DNA of 64,000 nucleotides from Kingdonia uniflora (taxonomy: Eukaryota > Streptophyta > Magnoliopsida > Ranunculales > Circaeasteraceae): the NCBI GenBank assembly GCA_014058105.1, contig JACGCM010002659.1:1116001-1180000 (forward strand), in the 5' to 3' direction. This document shows, one piece after another, positions 22,359 to 32,006 of this stretch. Position 1 is the stretch's first letter; the number at the start of each line of letters is the position of its first letter. Under the pieces are notes generated by a model that was not told the origin of the DNA, searched no databases, and was given only the letters and a program-made list of their open reading frames with translations. The translations under genes were made by a program, and so were the position numbers.

Positions 22359-23694
22359 TATTTCCATGAGCCAGGCTATGCTAATTTTGTGTGTTTATAT
22401 ATAAACCCATGATTTATAGGTGAAGGTTACGCATGATAGGTGGTACGCCAAATACATCCACGGAACCAAAAGGCAGGTAAGTTGTACTGCGACTTCTAAT
22501 TTGTTTTTCACCAACTACTAATTATACGGATCTAAATCGGCCCAGCAAACCAAACTGACGATATCTGAAGACATGAGATTCAACCTTGAAACTGACAATA
22601 ATGAATGGGTGTGTGCACCTTTGCCATCCTACGTTTGTATTTTTGTTTTAAATTACTTTGCTTTAATTTCTAACTACGCTATTGTGCTCGTGTTTGCGTT
22701 GTAGGGAGTGTGGCACCTGGCACTGAAAGGTGCTATTGAAGGATGGGATTTTAAAGATACTGAAGACCCGACATGGGAGGAACTAAGTAGGCAGTTTACT
22801 AAATTTTTAACAATTGCTTAAGAGGGTCCAAAGGGGGAATACGAAGATGTCATAATCTTATCGGGAAGGGGGGAGTATCAAGAAAGGATCGATTCAAGGT
22901 TGAAGAAGATTGATCATAAAACTAATCTAAGATAGTCTTTGTTTCAACCATTTAATTGGTTCCAACTGGATATACGCGATTTTGAAAGGGATGGTAACAC
23001 AACGTTTATGGTTGCTGCATCATATGCATATCAGAGCCAAATGAAGTTCTTGAATGTGAGGGATTCCTTGTGTACCTTGATGATGAAGAAACCTTCTTAT
23101 TGGAAGAGCATTTTCAGTCAGTGGTTGGATGTAGCTTACAGTGATTTGGGAAAGAGTAGGTACGAAACATTGTTACGGGCCTTTAAGTTCAATGCTGTGT
23201 TCGTAAAATATTTGTATATGGGCCATTTGTTGGCAACATATTACGAGAAGGTGGTCATCTTCATCAGCAACAAGGAGGCCTCAACGTCCCTACCTTTGTT
23301 TTGGCGGAAAGCAAACAACAAGATTACCAAAGAGAAGAGGTTTGAAAACATTCTTGCTGATAGTGCGAAGTATTGGTGGGTTGGAATGACATCCGATGAA
23401 AACTTTGTGAAATTGAAGACCAAGTACCAATCACCTATTCCTCCGATTTCTACACTGTGGTGAGCGCATGTGCAATTGGATATTCTAGATGCTTTTGTGA
23501 AACCATGTATGAAGAACTACTTTGACGTACCAAACGAAGCTTGGATGAAGTTGATGAGAGACAACAATGTTAACCTACGGGATTACAACATAAATAATTT
23601 GTTTTCTTGAATGTTGTATATTTGTATATTCTTTGATGATGTACATCTAAGTATTTTGTATAGTTTGTGGAGAGTTTATAGTTGTTACATAATA

Positions 23695-23985
23695 ATTGTC
23701 GACTTTATAATATTTCGACAATTAATTGTCGAGTTTATTGTATTTCGATAATTTTTTGTCGAGATTATAGTCTTTGACAATTAATTGTTGAGTTTATAGT
23801 TTCCAACAATTAATTGTCGGGTTTATAGTTTTTCGACAATTAATTGTCGATTTTGATGAATTAAAAAAACTGTTCGACAATTAGTTGTCGAATTTATAGT
23901 AATTCGACAATTAATTGTCGAATTTCTGAAAATTTGACAGATACTTTCATGCAAATTGTCGCACCATAAACTTATTCGACAATAA
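23695..23985. repeat. Palindrome array 4 (MULE, between the convergent gene ends)
   Basis: Seven sites with GACAA starts at 23717, 23747, 23776, 23805, 23835, 23876 and 23906: spacings 30, 29, 29, 30, 41 and 30 bp. Most spacers share a GAGTTTATAGTxTTT phrase. This is the only array not inside an intron; it separates the 3' ends of the PMD gene and the transposase. Confidence 0.9.
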
Positions 23986-24279
23986 AATCAATTACAACAT
24001 AACTGAAATTTGAACAATAATCCGACAACAATAGCTTGAACAACAACGTTGTAACAATAATAAAAGTCCCAATGATGTCTCTAATCTGCAATCATATGAA
24101 CATCTTCAGCAACTTCCAACACCATGGTCGTCTGACTGTGGCTCGAGCCCATCCTGATTTGAGGTACCTACTTATGAAATTGGGGAAATAAATTAGTTAT
24201 ATTCTTTATATGTTGTTATCGTAGAAGTTGTTGGGAAGTACTTATTTATAATTTTACGATACTCACCATCTTCTACTTT

Positions 24280-26709
24280 TTTAAACAATAATTTTAATTT
24301 TGGGCAAGTCCGTTTGTCGTGATGCCAAAGACTCCACAAGCTTTGCATGCCCTCTTCCTCTTCTTCACAACTATCTCCATTCTGCCCTTCTATCTGCCAC
24401 CTTTCTTGTGATCATCTTTTACACGGCCTTTAGTTTGTGCCACAAGAGGATCCAAAATAGGAGTTGAAGACATCATAGGTGTTAAAGATATTACTGTCTC
24501 AGTTAATGGAGTTGACATTGAAGGATCCGCCCTAAGACTTGAGTCAGAGATACATCGTACGCATCTAGATGTGTCTCAAGCTCGTCCAGCCTTGAAATGA
24601 CATATTCAAAGTTTGCTTTATTTTTTGAAGCCCTCTCGAATAGGTTTGCTGCGCGAAGTGAAAGGTGGATATGGCGCAACGGTTTCCTCAAGTTATTTCC
24701 ATCTAAGAAACTCTCGTCGTACGATCGAGAATATTTATTTGCTCCAATCTTCCACCTTGGTAGAATGAATGCATCTGGAATTTGGAGAACATCATATTTA
24801 GAGAAAACCTTGAAGAGATGACAACATGGTAGACCTACATACTCGAACAACTTGCATTCACAATGGCCTGTCAGGCCAGCCAAGTCTATCTTCAACTCAA
24901 CTTTCAGGGGTCCACTATGTGACATCACAAGAATTTTTCGAACGTTTTCGTCTACGCTCTTTTCTATTGCTATGAACCGCACAATTTGATTGAATTGGTC
25001 TTCAACTTTATGGAAAATATTCCTCGTATAAATCTTTGCTGCATGTTTTAGTAGAGCCTGATGAGGTCCGACTTGCCGATATCTATGTTCAGATTGGAAG
25101 TCCTCTTCATTCTCTCTTTCAAATGTCTCCAATAGAGCTGTTGCATATTTTATCACGAAACTGTACATACCAGTTGAGGGAAGCAACCAACCATTGAAAA
25201 AATTGTTTATTGACTCACTTCTGCCAGTATTACTCATGCCAACATTGAAAGTACCTCTATTCCACAAAGGTATCCATCTTTATCTGATATTAAATAAGCC
25301 TTGCATCCAAATGTTGTCATCAAGATTATGTTTCTTCATAAGCTCGACCCACTTTCTATCAAAGTCTACAGGATCGTATGTGTTGTGGATAATTGAATCT
25401 ATATCACTCTTGAATGTAGATGGATCTCGATAGACATGGCCAATTTTTTCAGGGAACTTGTGTATGATGTGCCATAGGCAGAGCCGGTGTCTGGTGTTTG
25501 GGAAGACCTTCGACAAAATACAAATATTAAATAACACAGATGGATTGTCAATTTTATGATTTTCGACAAATATATTGGTCGAGTTTGTCCATTTCGACAA
25601 TTATTTTAGCCATAATTGTCGACATAGGGACTTGTCGACAATTATAACAATTCCTACAAATATAAGACTGAGACTAACCTTGGGGATGGCGGTAACCATT
25701 GCAGCATCTTGGTCAGTGATAATAGCCGTCGGGTATTTATTGCTCATCGCTTTTAGCCATGCATGGAATAACCAAGTAAAGGTAGTCTCTTGCTCATTCC
25801 TCAAGAAAACACATCCAAGTTGGATTGTTTGGTAGTGGTTGTTTATTCCCGCAAATGGAGCAAATGGCATCTTATAAACGTTCATCCTATATGTGGTATT
25901 AAAAGTCACCACATCCCCAAAAGCCTCATATGCCATTCGGGATCGCCCATCTATCCAAAAAAAATTAAGTGCTCTGTCATCATCATCGAGCTGAATGTCA
26001 AAGTAGAACATAAGATCATCGACTTATTTTTTTTGAGCCAATCCAATGCAGCCTGCGCATCGCCACTCGATATACGTTCCTTGTTAACTTTGGCTTTGTG
26101 GCTGTAACAATCATGTTTTTTGAAGGTCTTGTCTGGGAATAAAGCAGACACCTTGCTCACTGAGATATTGTGAAGCTTAAAAGTCTCTGTTAAGTTTTTT
26201 GCAGCTTCAGGGAAAACACGATTAATCTTCATGCGATGGTGGTTTCGTGGGGAGACAAGGTTGTGGTTATAAACATCTGAGAAACTCGTTACAACATATT
26301 TTCTAAGATTTTCTCTCCAATTGATGTTCAAAGTTGCTTTACACCCGCATTGGTAAGAAGAACGCTTCTTCCCATCTTGTTCACTTGTACCTGAAGTTTG
26401 GTTTTTCTTCGACAAACCGTTGCTCAAACAACAAAATGTTGCTAGTGCTATCTCTTCCGATCTTGGTCATTTTTTGGAGTTGCGCTTCTTTGTAGAAAAC
26501 TCTTTCGCCCTTCCATATTTTTTATAGAAGGAACTTCCCTCATCCACTGTATCAAAAGTTTTCCCTTTATATGGCGTCTCCACAAACAAGGAATCAGCGG
26601 CGCAATCAGGTGTTTCGGAACCCACACTCGTCGTACGTTCATTGGCAGCCCTTGGTGGTGATTCATCTCCAATTACCTTTGATCAATCTGGTTCACATGA
26701 ATCTTTCAT
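24280..26709 (-). pseudogene. FAR1-type MULE transposase, broken
   Basis: Minus strand, exon 26709-25679, intron 25678-25508, exon from 25507. Order: FAR1-like zinc-binding DNA-binding domain (TFDTVDEGSSFYKKYGR, then SYQCGCKATLNINWRENL, with HNLVSPRNHHR). Then the MULE catalytic core (FGDVVTFNTTYRMNVYKMPF, CVFLRNEQETTFTWLF, AIITDQDAAM, NTRHRLCLWHI). Then a SWIM zinc finger (CECKLFEYVGLPCCHLF), and a C-terminal CKACG...HDKRTC knuckle out of frame. The AAIP-K|V-FPN junction joins in phase. Breaks: TGA at 26683-26685 and 26467-26469, an A-run frameshift near 26022-26035, TAA at 25280-25282, TAG near 24398, and a frameshift in the knuckle. The DDE-type residues in NTTYR and DQDAAM are still visible. 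Confidence 0.92.
25540..25650. repeat. Palindrome array 5 (MULE, transposase intron)
   Basis: Three diverged sites (TTTCGACAAATATATTGGTCGA, TTCGACAATTATTTT..AATTGTCGAC, CTTGTCGACAATTAT) occupy most of the 171-bp intron at 25508-25678 of the transposase gene. No copy of the motif was seen in the neighbouring exons. Confidence 0.8.
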
Positions 26710-26796
26710 CTTATTATCCTATCATATATGAGGAATTATTGGATGCAATTAATCAAAGGCATCCATACAGCCAGACGAACAAACGGAAATAAATAC

Positions 26797-27274
26797 TGTA
26801 AGCCACCACAACGGGAATTAATTGCCGAATATAGATGTACTCGACAAATAATTGTCGATGTTACATGAATTTGACAATTAAGTGTCGAATTCATGTGAAG
26901 TCGACAATTAAGTGTCGAATTCATGTGAAGTCGACAATTATTTGTCGAGTACAACATAATTCGACAATTAATTGTCGAGTACATCTAGATTCGACAATTA
27001 ATTGTCGATGAAATCTTTATTCGACAATTAATTGTCTACTACATCTAGATTCGACAATTAATTGTCGAGGAAATCTTAATTCGACAAAAAAATGTCGAAT
27101 CCAGAATTTTTTGTGCCAATCTGAATTCGACAAAAATATACGTCCACTGACCACCTGTTATTCAAGCAAGATCAAGAACCAAGTTACCTCCGTAGCACAA
27201 TTCCAACATTCGGTTTACGAAATACAGTTTTGACATAGTAATGAAAAATGAGAGACACTGAGAAAGCTTCGTAC
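26797..27274 (-). other. Inferred 5'UTR intron of the MULE transposase gene
   Basis: On the minus strand TTAAG|GTACGA at 27275/27274 and CTTACAG|T at 26797/26796 would remove a leader intron between the right TIR and the ATG at 26709. It mirrors the leader intron of the PMD gene and encloses palindrome array 6. Inferred from splice signals only. Confidence 0.5.
26815..27130. repeat. Palindrome array 6 (MULE, transposase leader intron): nine sites at exactly 30 bp
   Basis: GACAA starts fall at 26843, 26873, 26903, 26933, 26963, 26993, 27023, 27053 and 27083: nine sites at an exact 30-bp step. The 14-bp spacers are not all the same (GTACATCTAGATT, TGAAATCTTTATT, ATTCATGTGAAG and others). Four sites carry the full GACAATTAATTGTC core. 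An eroded tenth copy precedes them at ~26816. Confidence 0.93.
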
Positions 27275-27455
27275 CTTAACCAGAGATACAAAAATTCAAT
27301 GTTGGAGGTTAACAGAGAGTGATTGAGTGGGAGATTGAGTGGTGGGAAATGGCGGAAGAGAGAGAGTGTAAAATTTGAATTTAAATTTGGGCGTACAGAG
27401 CGAGTGAGAGAGAGAGAGAGTGAGTCGAGTGGAGAGAGAGTTTTTTTTTGTTTAA

Positions 27456-27582
27456 TTTTTTTTTACTCGCCACATAGAGAGCTGAGTGGGAGAAAGAGAG
27501 ATGTTGAGTTGGCAAAATAAGTGGCTGTGAGAGAGTGTAGCGAGTGTGTAGCAACAAAGGGAGTGTAGACAAATCCTCCCCC
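27456..27582 (-). repeat. Right terminal inverted repeat of the 9.4-kb MULE
   Basis: Reverse complement of 18177-18308 with a few mismatches and a small indel. On the minus strand it continues into a CT-rich leader (to ~27330), which probably feeds transposase transcription. Confidence 0.9.
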
Positions 27583-27591
27583 AAGACAAAA
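27583..27591. repeat. 9-bp target site duplication, right copy (AAGACAAAA)
   Basis: Identical to 18168-18176 and abuts the outer end of the right TIR. Confidence 0.93.
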
Positions 27592-27720
27592 AGAGAAATG
27601 CTAAGAGAAGAAGATCGGAGGAAACTATGAGTTAATAAGGTTATGTTGTGGATGTATTTATAGAAGTCAGTGGGTGTATAATTAAGTGTATATTGAAGAC
27701 GTCGAGTGCATTTGCAACAC
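27592..27720 (-). promoter_or_regulatory. Stranded promoter and 5' leader of the disrupted nsLTP2-like gene
   Basis: On the minus strand TATAAATA lies at 27662-27655. Removing the MULE and one target duplication puts this TATA about 87 bp before the ATG at 18156. The intact paralogue has its TATA ~92 bp before its ATG. The intervening sequence is a CT-rich leader (CTTCTTCTCTTAGC). So this is the original core promoter, now 9.4 kb from its coding sequence and reading straight into the MULE's right TIR. Confidence 0.75.
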
Positions 27721-28236
27721 ATGTCATGTATTTCAGTACCCAGCAAGAAGTGAGTTTAAGTCACTAACATACACTTTAAGAGTATCATAACATATGTTTC
27801 ATTTCTTTAATAAATTAATAAATGCCTGTTTAATGCTTTCTAAATTACCAATTTTCTGAAAATAGGAAGCTAATTATATTGTTTTGTCATTTACCTTGAT
27901 GGCCGAAAAGCCTTTAATTGCCAGAGAGCGTAACCGGAGTTTCGGCTGTTGTTATCGGGAAGAGAAGAAATATGCATGTGTTCAGTATGTTATTCCAAAA
28001 TGATGCCCTAATTTACAGTACATGCATTAAGTCGACGAGTCCCCTCTCTAACCCTGACTTTAGCTCCTCTCAACCACTTGCTATTTTCAAATTTTATTCT
28101 CACGAGAGTGAACAATAGTTTTCAAAGTTTGGCAAAACCAAGCCCCATTTCTCCTTGAACTCATTGTTGCCGATAATTAAGTTTACCACAACAATGATAG
28201 TGATTTAAGTTGAAGAGTAGTGGAAAGAACATGAGT

Positions 28237-28332
28237 TGTGATCGGAATTGTGATCGTATCGACCATGACCTATCATGGCGGCTCCTACTTGGTGTTCATC
28301 GAGGGTCTGAATTTTTAGTTTCCTAGTATGCA
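28237..28332 (+). repeat. 5' LTR, first block
   Basis: Matches 46316-46408 of the 3' LTR (GATCGTATCGACC..GACCTATCA, TTTTAGTTTCCTAGTATGCA). It is cut at AGTATGCA (28325-28332), the 8-bp target duplication of the first hAT. Confidence 0.85.
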
Positions 28333-29059
28333 TAGGGCTGGCAATGGGTCGGGTTTGGGGCGGGTGGAGTAATACCATCCCCATACCCGCCAAATTACCA
28401 TACCCCCAAACCCGCCCCAATACCATTTAACTTAAATAGGGAATACCCAAACCCGCCCTGTTTAAATTTGCCTATACCAAACCTGCCCCAACACCCGTTT
28501 GTCCTAAGTGGGGATCCCCGAACCCGCCCCATTTATAAAATTTTTAAAAAAAATAGTAATCACCTGTACAAAAAAAAAAAAAAACTAAATCAGGTACACA
28601 TACACACACAAGAAAAACTAACAAACATACATAAGATAATACAAACATTAGATAATTATAAGTTAAAACTATGAAAAACTTCATGTTTCTCACAAAAATT
28701 AACATAGTTTAGTCTTAAAGTTATTACTTAACATTACAACAAAATATAGAGTATCTTCGATGTTCCTCACAACTCAAAACTTTGGAGATTTATCATTTAC
28801 ATCGTTATAGATTGTTAGCCTTTCTCCCGCAACGAGATGAAATGCCAAGCTACTCCCACAAAACCCTGTGCCTATGCAAAGTTGGAGTACTTCATGCTAC
28901 TTTTCATCTGCATATAAGAAACAGGAAAAAAAGAAGATAAGTTGGAGTACTTCATGTTTCTTTTCAAAATGATATGCCATGATTTTTTCTTCCACATATT
29001 TCCTCTTTCTTACTCAAAATTTTATGTCTAGTCTCTCTTTCTTTTTCTTTACTCTTAAA

Positions 29060-31140
29060 ATCTGCTCAACAATAAAGAATCACAAGTATCCAGTGGTACT
29101 TAATGGCGAGATATTGTATTACTAAAGTGATGATAACCACGCAGAAGTATTCTCAAAATAAATTACTCATATAGAGGTCAGAATTTAGAACCTCATTTTA
29201 CTGCCTTATCCAGGCATTGATTAAGATATTCTCTGATTTACGAATTAAGCTCTGAAAAGCTAAAGCCGTGTGAAAATCAGTCCTGCAACGAGTTTTTTAG
29301 TTGATAAGTGACTTGTTTGCACCACCAATCAATTCCAAAACAGCATCAAATGCCTATTCTAATAGACAATCTATAGTAGAATGTATTTACTAGACACCTA
29401 ACGCATCGTGTAAAGCGCCTATGTCTTATCTTATGAACCCACACATGCCATTTCCCTACTTCTCTTAGCACTGCAACATTCCTAGATTGCTTGCCTCTAA
29501 TATGTTACCCTATGGTTAGACACTCTCTGAACTACAATGATGTCTTTATTACACATGATATCTCTTGCACAAAATGGTTATCCAAACATACCCTCTTCTA
29601 AGCTCATATAAAACATTTTCGAAAACCCGAAAACCAAAAGCCAAAAACATGGAACTAACAAATTAACACCCAGTACCCATTTCTTAAGAACAAACAAAAT
29701 CCAGAAAAGAAAATCCAAATGAGATAATAATAATAATAATCAATAAATAAACACTAGTGCTGCAACAACAGATAGAGAAACATAATTTGGTTGAGAGTCT
29801 TACCACTAACATAGAGCTTTGTGGAAGCCCGTGGTACTGCTCTTGGGTGAAGGAAGGCAATCAATCTACCACATTCTTGAAATATTTATTTTTCAAACAT
29901 TCTTGAAATATATTTGTTTTAGGTATTGATGTTTACTAATATCTGTAGACTAGTTGTGTAATCCATTAACATTCAGTTATTCACAATCTTGTTAAGGGTG
30001 AGTTTATAGAAGTGTAAAGTGAAACTGTTTGTATCTCAGAATATGCCTAACCTGAGTTTATAGAAGTGTAAAGTGAAACCGTTTGTAAAGTGTAAAGCAA
30101 AACCCCTAAAAACAGACGCATGCATATTCTTTATAGAAGCCTAAGAAGAGATAGTTTAACTTGTATAATCAGATCCATAAGTGAAACTGTAAAGTGTAAA
30201 GTGCGGTAATCTGTAAAGTGATGTAATCTGGCTGCAGGACAGAAATTATGGTTGGGAAACTTGAGCTTTTCATAAGTGAACTAAGTTTTGTATCTCAGAA
30301 TATATCCTCCACTGTTCCACTTGAACCAAAGGAAGCTTTTATAGTATGCAGTTGAAATGATAGCATTTCCTAGGTGATTTGAAGCATATTTTTTTTTACT
30401 ATTTTATTGATATTTACCATGTTTTATGCTTTCTTTTCCAAGTGCACTAATGAGCCCCATTCTCATCTTCGTTGACAGTAGATTTCTTTGAAGCATATTT
30501 TCTTTCACCTTCTCGTTATAGTATGACTAACTCCATTTCCCAATCCTGGCACAACAGAAATCTTTGCCGAAGCACTTATTTCTCCGATCTTTTTTTTGGT
30601 ACCAGACACTATATTTATAAATTCCCAAGAAATGAAGAAGATGATTATACTCGATCTAAAACTCAGATAACAACAAAAACTAAATTAGGAATGACAAAAG
30701 GTCATGACTAAGAATACGACTCATTTATCAATTAATAAGTAGTACAATAACAACTTCAACTTCATTCCTAAAAGAAGTGCTAAAAATACAAATAAAGGGA
30801 AGAATATTCCAAATGAAAAGATACAAATTCCAAACTGAAAGGTTACGGCGAGCCTCCCCCTCCACTCCAAGTAGTTCTCCATACCTTAGTTTCAGAAACG
30901 GCGATATAAGAAACATATGATAATATTCAGACCAGATACATCCTAAAACCCAAATATCTACAAAACTGAAAAGGAAAAGACCAGTTTCCACCACTCTAAA
31001 CTCAATTCCCATACTCTCTAATATATATTTGGCAACAACCACACAAGTTCAAAACTACATTACGACAGAACTCTTCAGTTCATCTACTGGGGAAAGGATC
31101 AGACAGTAGGAGCCAATAAAGAAGCTCACTTACAGAAAGA
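29060..31140. other. Interior of hAT A, unrecognised
   Basis: No gene supported. A local duplication at 29998-30110 repeats GAGTTTATAGAAGTGTAAAG. ORFs at 30472-30711 (+) and 30728-31042 (-) have no recognisable domain. This is probably captured or old internal DNA, possibly from the same NLR locus as the fragment at 31.2-31.5 kb. Confidence 0.4.
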
Positions 31141-31149
31141 GTATTGATG

Positions 31150-31535
31150 AATTGTCATTGGTGATCATAATTAGCCCTTAGAGTTACTTGAATCGATTAG
31201 TGATCTCTATAATTTGCAAACGTTAAGACTTAATAGGGGTATTTCAAGCTTCGTAGACTTCCTAATGAGATGGGAAAATGGTTGGCTTGAGGCAACTGGA
31301 AGCTGTTAGCTGTAGGTACAAAGTTGGAAGAAGTACATGAAACAATCGATAATCTCTTCAATCTGCAAACAATGATACTTAATTATTGTTCCAAGCTTCG
31401 TAGACTTCCTGAAATAGTCGGTAATTTATCAAATCTGTAAACACTAAGACTTAATTGCTGTTCCAATCTTCGTAAACTTCCTAATGATATGGGGAAAATG
31501 GTTAGCTTAAGGCATCTTGAATTTTGAGGATGTTA
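31150..31535 (+). pseudogene. Leucine-rich-repeat fragment of an NLR (NB-LRR) gene
   Basis: In one plus-strand frame: SDLYNLQTLRLN, then ETIDNLFNLQTMILNYCSKL RRLPEIVGNLSNL, then TLRLNCCSNLRKLPNDMGKM VSLRHLEF (each group a repeat). This is the 23-24 residue LxxLxxLxLxxCxxLxxLPxx repeat of plant CC-NB-LRR disease-resistance proteins. Stops (TAA, TGA) interrupt it and no NB-ARC domain is nearby. It is part of hAT A's interior and is best read as a captured gene piece. Confidence 0.8.
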
Positions 31536-31836
31536 TACGGATGTATGTAGAGGTAGAGGTTGAAATGGAGGCTTGTTTGAATTGAAGGCAGGACTGTAGC
31601 TTGCAAGAGAGGAGGAAGAGTAACAGTCTAATGTCTTTCAGAGTTTAGACTCAGATAAAATTAGGTTGAAGTCTTGTTAGAGCAAACGCAGCAGGGTGTG
31701 GGTTGAGTTGGGTTTGCAAACCCACACTCAAACGTCTCCCAGCAGCGACTATTTGGGTGTGATTTGGATGACCTGGCGCTATAGGAACTCAACCGAGTGG
31801 GAGAAACTTACACTAAAAAATAAATAAATAAATTTG

Positions 31837-31912
31837 GCGGTGTTTAGATCACCGCGCGGTGTTTCTTTTACCGCGCGGTAAAAAGAACACCGCGCGGTGA
31901 TCTAAACACCGC
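31837..31912. repeat. 76-bp near-perfect palindrome at the Harbinger left subterminus
   Basis: The two 38-bp arms, starting GCGGTGTTTAGATCACCGCG and meeting at TTTTACCGCGCGGTAAAA, are reverse complements with about two mismatches. It contains three ACCGCGCGGT cores. It is GC-rich in an otherwise AT-rich setting. Confidence 0.93.
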
Positions 31913-32006
31913 TAAACTCAATTATTTCTCTAGATCACTCCCTGGCTCCTTCTCACCCAAAACCAAGAAAGCCGAGTATAGAGGAGAACCTCTATTCTCT
32001 CCCCAA

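Larger units (their letters stand above)
18972..23610 (+). pseudogene. Transposon-borne plant mobile domain (PMD) gene, broken
   Basis: Exons (all phase 0): 18972-19863, 19950-20117, 20593-20967, 21045-21143, 21249-21353, 21433-21495, 21799-21921, 22420-22476, 22546-22608, 22705-23610; a further small exon near 21.6 kb is possible. The PMD core (PF10536 type) runs from WHPETNTFHFKWGEMTITL through LEDVSRLIGLRVDGD and WSWGAAILAHMYYSLG to FTGLLCSP and FSKGK. Middle exons encode a predicted coiled coil; the last 302-codon exon (IEGWDFKDTEDPTWEEL, WWVGMTSDENFVKL) is unrecognised. PMD proteins related to MAIN/MAIL1 act in silencing in Arabidopsis; TE copies are of unknown role. Broken by a 19-bp tandem duplication (19278-19315) and stops at 20770 (TGA), 22819 (TAA), 22933 (TAG) and 23461 (TGA). 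Confidence 0.88.
18177..27582. mobile_element. Complete but decayed 9.4-kb MULE carrying transposase and PMD gene
   Basis: Ends: 18177-18308 and 27456-27582 are inverted repeats of ~130 bp, both starting GGGGGAGGATTTGTCTACAC and ending at TGTGGCGAGTAAAA. Perfect 9-bp target duplication outside (18168-18176, 27583-27591). Two convergent gene units lie inside: a PMD gene on the plus strand (18972-23610) and a FAR1-type MULE transposase on the minus strand (26709 to ~24280). CT-rich leaders adjoin both TIRs, so each TIR probably acted as promoter for one gene. Palindrome arrays occupy the introns and the gap between the gene ends. Both genes carry several stops, so the copy is no longer autonomous. 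It landed in the 5' leader of an nsLTP2-like gene. Confidence 0.93.

Noticed and set aside
26815..27130. Evenly spaced repeats with variable spacers, like a CRISPR array
   Set aside because: The window is plant nuclear DNA, the repeats are palindromes of ~16-20 bp with ~10-14 bp spacers inside a transposon intron, and no cas-like gene is present.
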